A stretch of DNA of 64,000 bases from Pseudomonas asturiensis (GTDB lineage Bacteria > Pseudomonadota > Gammaproteobacteria > Pseudomonadales > Pseudomonadaceae). The stretch spans positions 186,001 to 250,000 of the forward strand of contig NZ_FRDA01000003.1 of NCBI RefSeq assembly GCF_900143095.1, in the 5' to 3' direction. Within the stretch, counting starts at the first letter, position 1. Each line of letters begins with the position of its first letter. Below the pieces are notes generated by a model. The model did not search any database. It was not told the DNA's origin and was given only the letters and a program-made list of their open reading frames with translations. Made by a program: the position numbers and the translations under genes. Shown one piece after another: positions 25,760-36,052 of the stretch.

Positions 25760-28096
25760 ATGCGTATTTCCAGTTCTCCCTTCAGCGGTATCGTGTCTCA
25801 ACCACCCCCTGGCGAACTGGCGAGCGAGTCGCCACTTGCCAATGCATTGCTCAAACCTGGCGGCGGCACGTCAGCCGGTGCGCAATGTGGCGTGCAATTC
25901 GGCCAGCCTGCGCAGAATTCACCCGCTGCGCTCAAAGGCAACGAGCAAACCGCATCATCACTGCTGGCCTTGTTGTTCCAGGGTGCCGGCAGGGCGTCTG
26001 CCCGCGTCAGCCCTGAACCTCTACCTCCTTGCACGACCGATCCTGCTCAGACCGATCCCGCTCAAGTCGCGCCTGCAGCCCCGGCAGCGCCGACCGACAG
26101 CGTCACGTCCAGCGATGCGGCCGATCCGGCCAATGCGCCAAAGGCGGCTGATGCTGCGTTTCTCGACAACTCCGAATATTCCTCTCCAGAAGAGCTGAAG
26201 CGCTGGGAACCGCTGGTCGCCAACCTGCCGCCTGAACAGCGTTTGCAGGCGCAGCAGGAACTCAACCGGCCCATCGCGGCTGCGCGGATGGCCGCAGGCA
26301 AGGGGCCTGATGCCGAGAAGGCCATGGAATTCATCAACGCTAACCCGGCCCTGAAGACTGCCGTGGATGTGGGCAAGAGTGGTGGCAACGCAGACGGCAA
26401 GATTACCAACAAGGACCTCAAGGCCTTCGCCAAGAATATGGAGAAGGCTGCTGACAAGGCGGACAAGGACTTTGCCAAGTACGTTGAGGACAACCCCAAC
26501 GCCGATCCGCAATCCCTGGAGATGGTGCGTAACGCCTCGTTGATGCAGGCCAACCTGCCGCTGGTGCGCGCCGCCGACCCGCATAACGCTGTGGGTGCAG
26601 CCGACAAGACCAAGGTCGATGGCAACATCAGCGCCGACGATCTCAATGGCCTGACCGCCGGCAACCCGGGCCTTTCTGGCGTACTCAAGCAATCGTGCAA
26701 CACCTGGGCGCAACCCGGCTTTCTCGGCCAGCTCGACGAGGCGGGCATGACAGGCCGCGCCAAGGCCGCCCACAGCCCCGACCAACTGTTCGACTCGAAG
26801 AACCTGAGCGAGTGGATCAAAAAGGCCGCACCCACCAATGGCGGCCAGTTCGCCAGCATGCTCAGCGATGCCGCCACCGTGAATGCGGTATCGGGCATCG
26901 ACATCAGCAAGCTCGATTCAAAGGTTTTCGACCAGCCCAAATCGTACAGCGGTGCGCAGAAGGCGGCGGTCATGATCAAGCTGCAGCAGACTCAGCAAAG
27001 CGTGATTGCGGGGCGTCAACTGCGCAATACCGAGAAAACCGAAGCAGGGCTGAACGAGAGGATCGCCCAGCTACAGTCCGATCCCGATGTGCAGGCGTAC
27101 CTCAACAAAGCTGTTCCCGAGCAGGAGCGCAGCCTGGTACGCAGCGACGCCGCGCTGCAGAAAGCCGTCATCCAGCAGGCGCAGAACGTCAACAGCGGCC
27201 AGGCGCTGCAAACCGACATGGCGACTGCCGACAAGGCCGTCAACAAACGTAACCCGAATGTCGATTACAGCAGCGCCATCGACGGCATGTCGGCCCAGTT
27301 GCAGTTGCAGCAAGACCTGTTTCCGGATGCCAAGGTGCCAACCTCTCAGGAGGTGCTGGGCAATCGCCCGGATCTGAGCGCCACGATTCAGAACTCGTAC
27401 GTCGAAAATTTTGCAAACGGCGGTGCGCTCAAACAGCTTCTCGGTCAGAAAAAAGTGGATGGCGAGCAAGCCATGCAAACGCTGGCTGGCCAGAAAGCGG
27501 CCTACGACAGCGTGCTGCCCAGCGAACTCACGGACAGCGTGAATGAGAGTTACGCCAACTCCACGGTCAGCGAACTGCAGAACAGCAAGAAAGGTCGCAA
27601 GCTGCTTGAAGGCAAGACCGATGAAAGCCAGGGGCCGTCGGTGGCGGCCGAGCTTCTTGCGGGCGGCGGACCGAAGATTCTCCGGTCGGTGATGGGCTTC
27701 GCTTCTGTGAAGGACATGCTGGCCAACGGCGACAAGCTCGGTGCCTCGCAAGTGATCTACGACAGCACCAAGTACGGCGCACAGGCGATCAAAGGCGGGA
27801 TCGATGCGGGCGCCAAAATGCTGGGCCGTGAAGCCTCGGTCGGGCTTGGCCGCATGGCCGGGCAACTGGCCGGACGCGCCGTCGCCATGGTCGCGGGTGA
27901 AGCCGCAGGCATGGCAGCTGGTATGGCGGTGGGTGCTTCTATCCCGGTTATCGGTTGGGCTATCGATGGCGCCATGGCGCTGGGTTTCGGGATTTCCATG
28001 ATCGTCGACGCCGTCAAGAAGCACAAAGCGCAAAAAGCCTTCGACCATAACGTCGATCCCGTGCTGAACCAGTTCGGGATTCCAAAGGCGCATTGA
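25760..28096 (+). CDS. hrpK1: HrpK, putative type III translocator
   Basis: Encodes 778 residues. HrpK is secreted and helps effectors enter plant cells. The N-terminus is Ser/Pro-rich as in T3SS substrates, with a Pro/Ala-rich stretch at about 90-125. Charged helical regions follow. Near residues 685-755 a Gly/Ala/Met-rich hydrophobic segment (GRMAGQLAGRAVAMVAGE through VIGWAIDGAMALGFGISMIVDAV) could insert in membranes. It is directly downstream of hrpL with its own Hrp box, the known position marking the edge of the hrp core. Confidence 0.93.
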   Translation: MRISSSPFSGIVSQPPPGELASESPLANALLKPGGGTSAGAQCGVQFGQPAQNSPAALKGNEQTASSLLALLFQGAGRASARVSPEPLPPCTTDPAQTDPAQVAPAAPAAPTDSVTSSDAADPANAPKAADAAFLDNSEYSSPEELKRWEPLVANLPPEQRLQAQQELNRPIAAARMAAGKGPDAEKAMEFINANPALKTAVDVGKSGGNADGKITNKDLKAFAKNMEKAADKADKDFAKYVEDNPNADPQSLEMVRNASLMQANLPLVRAADPHNAVGAADKTKVDGNISADDLNGLTAGNPGLSGVLKQSCNTWAQPGFLGQLDEAGMTGRAKAAHSPDQLFDSKNLSEWIKKAAPTNGGQFASMLSDAATVNAVSGIDISKLDSKVFDQPKSYSGAQKAAVMIKLQQTQQSVIAGRQLRNTEKTEAGLNERIAQLQSDPDVQAYLNKAVPEQERSLVRSDAALQKAVIQQAQNVNSGQALQTDMATADKAVNKRNPNVDYSSAIDGMSAQLQLQQDLFPDAKVPTSQEVLGNRPDLSATIQNSYVENFANGGALKQLLGQKKVDGEQAMQTLAGQKAAYDSVLPSELTDSVNESYANSTVSELQNSKKGRKLLEGKTDESQGPSVAAELLAGGGPKILRSVMGFASVKDMLANGDKLGASQVIYDSTKYGAQAIKGGIDAGAKMLGREASVGLGRMAGQLAGRAVAMVAGEAAGMAAGMAVGASIPVIGWAIDGAMALGFGISMIVDAVKKHKAQKAFDHNVDPVLNQFGIPKAH

Positions 28097-28110
28097 TCGC
28101 CTGAAAGACC

Positions 28111-28139
28111 AGAGGCCGCGCCGACTGACGCCGGCCTCT
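28111..28139 (+). terminator. Hairpin between hrpK and hopB1
   Basis: AGAGGCCG/CGGCCTCT stem of 8 bases with a 13-base loop and no T-run after it. It is probably not a full terminator; it may reduce read-through into hopB1 or stabilise the hrpK message. Confidence 0.5.
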
Positions 28140-28169
28140 GCATGATTATTCACACCTGGAGATTCAACC

Positions 28170-29564
28170 ATGAGACCCGTTGGCGGCCCGTCTTCCAGCT
28201 ATTACCCACCGATGCCCGAGGCTGAGGGACCCGTAACGCAAAAAGCTGAAAATCCATCCCGCTCCTCTCACACCAGCGCATCTCAAGCACCCACTGCCTT
28301 GGCAGAAGCGCCGTCGTTAGCGAATATCACCCACTATCGCGCCAGACGTTTCTCTGAGGAGGATGCAGAAAAAGTCAGAGCCATGCTTGAAAAAATGGCG
28401 CCTTCAAACAGTGAGGGCACTGCAAAGCATGCCGGGAAAATCAGATCTGATGCAGCGAGCAGCAGCCATGTGCATCGCAGTCAGATTGTGGCTTCAAGCT
28501 CACGCGCGACCGCAGCGCATTCAGCCGTAGACTTCAAGGCCAACGATCTCGCCGAACTGGCCCGTTGGTGCGAGAGCCAGCACCCGTTCAGCCTCGACCC
28601 CACAAAAACCGCTGGCAAGGATAATAAGCTGCCTGCCAATCTGGTCGCCGAGCTGCTGGGAAATGGCAAGGCCGCTATCAAAAAAGGCCTTGATGCAAAA
28701 GGTATAAAGCTGGAAGACGTTGTTATAGCGGAGAGCCGAAAGCATCTGCACATAAACCTGAATCTTCAGGAAATGGACTACTGTCTGGGGCGCAATAAAG
28801 GCCTGTGGATGCCCGATGATCAGAGCAAGAAGTTGATCGACAGGGCAAACCTTTATTTCGAGGATTTCAACGCTCAGGACATCCCCGCACTGGCACCGAT
28901 CACGAACCTGAAAAGCAAGGAAAGCCTTGGCGTGATGCGTGAGTTATTGCGTGACTCACCGGGGCTGATTGTTGGTGAAGGGCACGGCGCAATATCAAGC
29001 AAGCGCGAATTGATAAAGAACTTCAAAAGCCTGAAAGCCGACGGTGTCAACACGCTCTACATGGAGCATCTGTGCGTTGAGTCCCACAGCAAAGCCCTCA
29101 ACGAATACTTGAACTCCCCGAAGGGCAGTCAGATGCCCGCCCGGCTGAAGGTCTATCTGGATATGCAGACCGCTGGCAATCGAAGCCCGGATCAGGCCGC
29201 TCCGAAGTACGGCTTTAAAAAGCTTTTGGAGGCGGCCAAAGAAGCCGGGATGCACGTCGTCCCTCTGGACACGACCAAGACCTACGCGACCTCGGGCCAG
29301 GCTGACTTCAAGCGCATCAAAGCAATGAACTACTATGCAGCGCAGACAATAAGCCTGAGCAAGCCAGAGGGAAAATGGATCGCTTTTGTCGGTTCGACTC
29401 ACGCCACGACCTTTGAAGGCGTGCCAGGCCTTGCACAATTGCAGGGCGTCAGAAGCCTGATCATTGATGATCATGGAACCAGGTCGAAGCCCTCCTTGGA
29501 GATCAACGTAAAGGATTACGCAGGCAAACTTAATCCAGACGCAACGCTTTCTTATAAGGTCTGA
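28170..29564 (+). CDS. hopB1: HopB1-family type III effector
   Basis: Encodes 464 residues. HopB1 is reported to cleave the activated immune co-receptor kinase BAK1 in plants. The N-terminal 120 residues are Ser-rich and disordered (MRPVGGPSSSYYPP start, GSSHVHRSQ-like stretch), fitting T3SS export. The LAELARWCESQHPF block matches HopB1. The C-terminal half has GEGH at 269-272, YMEH at 297-300, PLD at 365-367 and GSTHATTFEG at 408-417, a pattern like the ChaN/TIKI-type fold. It has no Hrp box of its own and lies 73 bases after hrpK. Base composition is visibly more A+T-rich than the hrp core. Confidence 0.88.
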   Translation: MRPVGGPSSSYYPPMPEAEGPVTQKAENPSRSSHTSASQAPTALAEAPSLANITHYRARRFSEEDAEKVRAMLEKMAPSNSEGTAKHAGKIRSDAASSSHVHRSQIVASSSRATAAHSAVDFKANDLAELARWCESQHPFSLDPTKTAGKDNKLPANLVAELLGNGKAAIKKGLDAKGIKLEDVVIAESRKHLHINLNLQEMDYCLGRNKGLWMPDDQSKKLIDRANLYFEDFNAQDIPALAPITNLKSKESLGVMRELLRDSPGLIVGEGHGAISSKRELIKNFKSLKADGVNTLYMEHLCVESHSKALNEYLNSPKGSQMPARLKVYLDMQTAGNRSPDQAAPKYGFKKLLEAAKEAGMHVVPLDTTKTYATSGQADFKRIKAMNYYAAQTISLSKPEGKWIAFVGSTHATTFEGVPGLAQLQGVRSLIIDDHGTRSKPSLEINVKDYAGKLNPDATLSYKV

Positions 29565-29889
29565 AACGGATCGCTGAATCCGATCGCTGATTGGGCAGCG
29601 AGCGGCGGAGAGATTAGCGTGGAGGAATTTGATTAACAGTGGGCCGCGATGGTTTGAGAGACGGGAAAATTCTGGTGCTTTGTGCGACGTTTCCGGTTTT
29701 TTTCCCGCCAGCCAAGGACGATATCTGGTCGTGCATAATGGTCGCCGCTACTGATTCGTGTCCTTGATTTCCCTGACAGCGTGCGAGGATGGACAAGATG
29801 TGTACAGGCTGTCCCAGGTCACGAATCACTGAAGCAAGCAAGTAGGCGTACTCATTAACTAAATAACGTTTGATTAGGGCTTGGGCGAC
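29565..29889 (+). other. Intergenic region between hopB1 and the muramidase-like gene
   Basis: 325 bases without a convincing gene, Hrp box or clear terminator. A minus-strand open frame covers it but extends into the next gene and looks non-coding. Confidence 0.5.
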
Positions 29890-30534
29890 ATGGAAGCGTT
29901 TTGCGGCACCGAATCGAATGGCAGTCCTACCTGGGGCGGTCTGGATCTTTTTATATGGAAGGTAGTGCCGGAGCGATTGGGCGGAGGCCGAGGCTACATT
30001 CAGCGCTTCAAAAGTGCATGGGTGATCCACAACAAGCGTTTCATTACAGCAGCGGCCGTCAGAAATTCGCTCCCTGTCGAGCTGCTGGCTGGCGTGTGCT
30101 GGATCGAGACAGGAGGCGACCCCAATTTTATCGATAGAATAGCGTTTGAAGTGCGTGTGTTCGACCATATAGGTAATTTACCGACCACAATAACGAATGC
30201 TCCCGCCAAGACTAGTTTTGGCTGGGTAAGTATCCAGCTCAGAGCTGCAGCGCTCACCATAGGCGTCAATCCTGAAAGCTTGAGCAGCAGCCAATTACGC
30301 ACATTGGCCAACTGTCTTGAACAGGATGTTTTTAACATCGACCTTGCCGCGAAGCATTTGCGAATGCTTGCCGACCACGACTCATTCAGAACCATTGGGT
30401 TGGAAGAGGCCAGAATCATCGGTGCCCGTTACAACCGTGGTATGGACTTGCCACTGGCCAGAATCAAGGAAAATACAAGCTATGGAAATTTCATAGTGAG
30501 CAACTGGTCTGTTTTCAATCGGCTCATGAAGTGA
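29890..30534 (+). CDS. Lysozyme/transglycosylase-like protein, candidate peptidoglycan-cutting toxin
   Basis: Encodes 214 residues. I do not recognise a named gene. The sequence shows the motif set of lytic transglycosylase-like enzymes: WIETGGDP with candidate catalytic Glu73, FGWVSIQ at 110-116 and RYNRG at 180-184. No signal peptide is seen, so the enzyme would need a dedicated exporter or lysis to reach the wall. The 3' end overlaps a small membrane-protein gene by 4 bases, resembling toxin-immunity or lysozyme-holin pairs. G+C content is well below the flanking core genes. No Hrp box is present, so it is probably not a HrpL-controlled effector. A TTG start 9 bases upstream is possible. 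Confidence 0.65.
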   Translation: MEAFCGTESNGSPTWGGLDLFIWKVVPERLGGGRGYIQRFKSAWVIHNKRFITAAAVRNSLPVELLAGVCWIETGGDPNFIDRIAFEVRVFDHIGNLPTTITNAPAKTSFGWVSIQLRAAALTIGVNPESLSSSQLRTLANCLEQDVFNIDLAAKHLRMLADHDSFRTIGLEEARIIGARYNRGMDLPLARIKENTSYGNFIVSNWSVFNRLMK

Positions 30535-30839
30535 GAGACATGAAGGCTAAGGGAATACTGGTTCGGGTTGTTTTGTACACCCTCTATTTCGGAGGTCTTG
30601 CGCTGTACATGATGCTCCACGGCTCAAAATACGACTGGATGGACACTGGCGCATTGATGCCCTTGCCCCACGATCCGACGATGACGCTTATTGAAGACGG
30701 CTCGGGTGACCGTTCCGTGGTACGGGGTGTTGCCGTAATCGTTCTGGTGGGCGTTCAGGTGTTGATTTTTTTGAAGCTATCGAGGCTGGAGTCAGTTTTG
30801 ATGGCGGTCTTATTAGCTGTGGTATTGGTTGCGTTATAG
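30531..30839 (+). CDS. Small three-helix membrane protein, candidate immunity or holin partner
   Basis: Encodes 102 residues from GTG (or 99 from ATG at 30540). It is predicted to have three membrane segments at about 8-29, 64-83 and 86-102, with an external or periplasmic loop of about 33 residues (HGSKYDWMDTGALMPLPHDPT). The GTGA overlap with the muramidase-like gene suggests coupled translation and joint function. It could protect against the upstream enzyme, or could be a holin-like pore. No family is recognised. Confidence 0.6.
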   Translation: MRDMKAKGILVRVVLYTLYFGGLALYMMLHGSKYDWMDTGALMPLPHDPTMTLIEDGSGDRSVVRGVAVIVLVGVQVLIFLKLSRLESVLMAVLLAVVLVAL

Positions 30840-30880
30840 GCGCTCCATAAACCCCAACTGGCCAAAGGTGATAGGAGCGT

Positions 30881-31171
30881 TTAACGGTGAGGTCGAGGTG
30901 CGCAGCTCCACGGCAGCAGGGCTTCGTAATCCTCAATTGAGGATGCCATTGGCAAGTGCTCAAGTGTGTGGCGCAGCCATGCATAGGACTATTGGCCGTT
31001 AGCTTTGGCAGTCTCGACCAGACTGTACTGTTGAACATTGGTCGTAGCGCTTTTGGGCGTGTCGCTGAGCAACCCGTTCGGCCGTCCGATCACGAAGGAG
31101 CCGATCGCCCGCGCTGCGGCGTTGTTGTCGATCGGCGCGTCACCCTCCTCAACGTTCCGTTCGAGTTTGCT
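30881..31171 (-). pseudogene. IS66-family transposase remnant (C-terminal end)
   Basis: The minus strand encodes APIDNNAAARAIGSFVIGR, then LLSDTPKSATTNVQQYSLVETAKANG, an in-frame TAG, and SYAWLRHTLEHLP through SIEDYEALLPWSC. These match the C-terminus of IS66-type transposases. The 5' part of the gene and both insertion-sequence ends are missing, and the frame has a stop, so it is a dead relic. It sits beside tRNA-Leu at the edge of the exchangeable effector region, where insertion-sequence remains are common. Confidence 0.85.
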
Positions 31172-31286
31172 ACCGTTGCCGGGCAGTTAGCTGATGTCCT
31201 TGTCCAAGGCGTATCACGGGCGTTCTCACCGCGTTTTCGATCTTTGCGCGGTCGAGCAGCACACACAAAACCAAAAAACGCAGACG

Positions 31287-31318
31287 AAAAAAAAGACCTT
31301 GAATTTCAGGGTCTTTTT
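31287..31318 (-). terminator. Terminator of tRNA-Leu
   Basis: On the minus strand, a GACCCTGA/TCAAGGTC-type stem is followed by eight T, just after the tRNA 3' end. The A-rich left flank means it may also stop transcription coming from the island side. Confidence 0.8.
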
Positions 31319-31324
31319 TAATGT

Positions 31325-31409
31325 TGGTGCCCCGAGGGAGAATCGAACTCCCACTTCTTTCGAAAACGGATTTTGAATCCGCCGCGTCTACCAATTCCGC
31401 CATCAGGGC
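31325..31409 (-). tRNA. tRNA-Leu (anticodon CAA)
   Basis: 85 bases on the minus strand beginning GCCCTGATGGCGGAATTGG and ending in an encoded CCA. The acceptor arms pair with one G-T pair, the anticodon loop is TTCAAAA, the T-arm contains GTTCGATTC, and a long variable arm typical of tRNA-Leu is present. This tRNA is the known landmark at the border of the P. syringae hrp island, next to queA. Confidence 0.96.
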
Positions 31410-31526
31410 TCAATGGCGGCGAAGTATAGGGATGAGTTTTCCGTTGGTCAACAGGGATTTGCGCGGGTTTTTTACTAATTCCGCCAAACCGGATAAACTT
31501 CCCGGCCCTGCTAAACGAACCCCATC

Positions 31527-33721
<2,195 letters not shown>

Positions 33722-33776
33722 AACAGAACGAGTTTTTCCCGCTTTTCTATACTAATTATGTAACTTGGAGCGACAC

Positions 33777-34112
33777 ATGAGCTTTTTCATCTCTCCCGCT
33801 TTCGCGGATGCTGCTGCACCGGCTGCCGGTCCTGCGGGTAGCGGTTTCGAGTGGATCTTCCTGGTTGGCTTTCTGGTCATCTTCTATCTGATGATCTGGC
33901 GTCCACAGGCCAAGCGCGCCAAAGAGCAGAAAAACCTGCTGGGTAACCTGCAGAAGGGCGACGAAGTGGTGACCAGCGGTGGTATCGCCGGCAAGATCAA
34001 CAAAGTGACCGACGATTTCGTCGTGATTGAAGTGTCCGACACCGTTGAGCTGAAAATCCAGAAGGGCGCTATCGCAGCCACTCTGCCAAAAGGCACCCTG
34101 AAAGCGATCTGA
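33777..34112 (+). CDS. yajC: YajC, Sec translocase accessory subunit
   Basis: Encodes 111 residues. It is a single-span inner-membrane partner of SecDF. One membrane helix lies at about 24-42 (WIFLVGFLVIFYLMIWRPQ), followed by the conserved RPQAKRAKEQKNLLGNLQKGDEVVTSGGIAGKI block. ATG 33777 is chosen; the longer in-frame start lacks a ribosome site. Followed by secD and secF. Confidence 0.96.
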   Translation: MSFFISPAFADAAAPAAGPAGSGFEWIFLVGFLVIFYLMIWRPQAKRAKEQKNLLGNLQKGDEVVTSGGIAGKINKVTDDFVVIEVSDTVELKIQKGAIAATLPKGTLKAI

Positions 34113-34174
34113 GTACCAACTTTTACCCATCGACGGGGCGCGCAAGGCGCCCCGCGTTTTAAGCGGGCGGCGTG

Positions 34175-36043
34175 ATGCTGAACAAATACCCTCTGTGGAA
34201 ATACGTACTGATCCTGGCGGTGCTGGTGATCGGTTTTATTTATTCCGCACCCAATCTCTACCCTGACGATTCGGCCATCCAGATCAGTGGCGCCAGTACC
34301 GCGCTGCAAGTCACTCAGGCAGATGTGGATCGTGCAGCCAAGGCGCTGACCGATGCCGGCATTGCGGTCAAGGCTTCTTCTCTGGCTGAGAATGGCAAAG
34401 GCGGTTTGTTGCGTCTGAGCAAGCAGGAAGACCAGTTGCCGGCCAAGGATGTCGTGCGCAAGGCGCTGGGTGATGACTACGTCGTCGCGCTGAACCTGGC
34501 TCGTACCACGCCGAACTGGCTGCGCAATGTTGGCGCAACTCCGATGAAGCTCGGCCTCGACCTGTCCGGTGGTGTGCACTTCCTGCTGGAAGTGGACATG
34601 GACAAGGCAATCGATGCCCGTCTGAAGGTCTACGAAGGCGAAGTCAAAACCCTGTTGCGCAAGGAAAAGGTGCGTTATCGCAGCCTGCCGCAGTTGGGTA
34701 ACGTGATTCAACTGGGCTTTACCGACGATGCAGAGCGCGAGCAGGCTCGTGCATTGGTGCGCAAGACCTTTACCGATTTCGAAATCACGCCTGCCGAGCT
34801 GAACGGGATTCCCGTGCTGCGCCTGGCGCTGACGCCGGCCAAGCTGGCCGAGATTCGCGAATACTCCATCAAGCAGAACCTGACCACAGTGCGTAACCGG
34901 GTCAACGAGCTGGGTGTTGCCGAGCCGCTGGTACAGCGCCAGGGTGCCAACCGCATCGTGGTTGAACTGCCAGGCGTGCAGGACACGGCCGAAGCCAAGC
35001 GTATTCTGGGCAAGACCGCCAACCTTGAATTCCGTCTGGGCGCAGGCCCTGATGATTCGAAAGGCACCACCGAGATGTTCGAATTCCGCGAAGGCGGACG
35101 TCCGGCGGCTGCGGTGGAGCGTGGTCTGATCATCACCGGTGACCAGGTGACCGACGCCAAGGCGAGCTTCGACGAGCATGGTCGTCCACAGGTGAACATC
35201 AACCTTGATGGTCATGGCGGCGAGTTGATGAGCCGCGCAACCCGCAGCAACGTGGGTCGCAGCATGGCGGTGATCTTCATCGAGCAGCGTCCGACCACCA
35301 CTTACACCAAGCAGATGGTCAATGGCGTCGAGAAAGACGTACCGGTCCAGACCTTCAAGGAAGAAAAGAAGATCATCAGCCTGGCGACCATTCAGTCGCC
35401 ACTGGGCAGCCAGTTCCGTATCACGGGCCTGAACGGTCAGGGCGAATCGTCCGAGCTGGCGCTGCTGCTGCGTGCCGGTGGTCTGGCCGCACCAATGTAC
35501 TTCGCTGAAGAGCGCACCATTGGTCCGAGCCTGGGTGCTGACAACATCACCAAAGGCATCGACGCTTCCCTGTGGGGCATGCTGTTCGTGTCGCTGTTCA
35601 TCATGGCCATCTACCGCTTCTTCGGTCTGATCGCCACGGTGGCACTGGCCTTGAACATGGTCATGCTGCTGGCATTGATGTCGCTGCTGGGTGCCACACT
35701 GACTCTGCCGGGTATCGCGGGTATCGTCCTGACCATGGGTATGGCGGTGGATGCCAACGTACTGATCTTCTCGCGGATACGTGAAGAGATCGCCAATGGC
35801 ATGACGGTGCAGCGCGCAATCAGCGAAGGTTTCGATCGTGCCTACACGGCGATCCTCGACGCCAACCTGACGACGCTGCTGGTCGGCGGCATTCTCTTTG
35901 CGATGGGCACAGGCCCTGTCAAAGGGTTTGCGGTAACCATGTCGCTCGGGATCTTTACCTCGATGTTCACAGCCATCATGGTGACCCGCGCAATGGTCAA
36001 CCTGATCTATGGCGGTCGTGACTTCAAGAAGTTGTGGATTTAA
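34175..36043 (+). CDS. secD: SecD, protein-export membrane protein
   Basis: Encodes 622 residues. With SecF it uses the proton gradient to complete export of proteins through SecYEG. The start MLNKYPLWKYVLI is conserved; a GTG directly before it is also possible. A first membrane helix, a large periplasmic region (with DLSGGVHFLLEVDMD) and five C-terminal membrane helices including GIVLTMGMAVDANVLIFSRIREE are present. secF starts 9 bases later. Confidence 0.97.
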   Translation: MLNKYPLWKYVLILAVLVIGFIYSAPNLYPDDSAIQISGASTALQVTQADVDRAAKALTDAGIAVKASSLAENGKGGLLRLSKQEDQLPAKDVVRKALGDDYVVALNLARTTPNWLRNVGATPMKLGLDLSGGVHFLLEVDMDKAIDARLKVYEGEVKTLLRKEKVRYRSLPQLGNVIQLGFTDDAEREQARALVRKTFTDFEITPAELNGIPVLRLALTPAKLAEIREYSIKQNLTTVRNRVNELGVAEPLVQRQGANRIVVELPGVQDTAEAKRILGKTANLEFRLGAGPDDSKGTTEMFEFREGGRPAAAVERGLIITGDQVTDAKASFDEHGRPQVNINLDGHGGELMSRATRSNVGRSMAVIFIEQRPTTTYTKQMVNGVEKDVPVQTFKEEKKIISLATIQSPLGSQFRITGLNGQGESSELALLLRAGGLAAPMYFAEERTIGPSLGADNITKGIDASLWGMLFVSLFIMAIYRFFGLIATVALALNMVMLLALMSLLGATLTLPGIAGIVLTMGMAVDANVLIFSRIREEIANGMTVQRAISEGFDRAYTAILDANLTTLLVGGILFAMGTGPVKGFAVTMSLGIFTSMFTAIMVTRAMVNLIYGGRDFKKLWI

Positions 36044-36052
36044 GGGGCTGCC

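Noticed and set aside
29476..29504. GGAACC inside hopB1 as a Hrp box
   Set aside because: No matching -10-like CCACNNA element, and it is within the coding sequence.
29614..30168. 184-codon minus-strand open frame
   Set aside because: It overlaps the muramidase-like gene, which has motif support and an operon partner; this frame has none.
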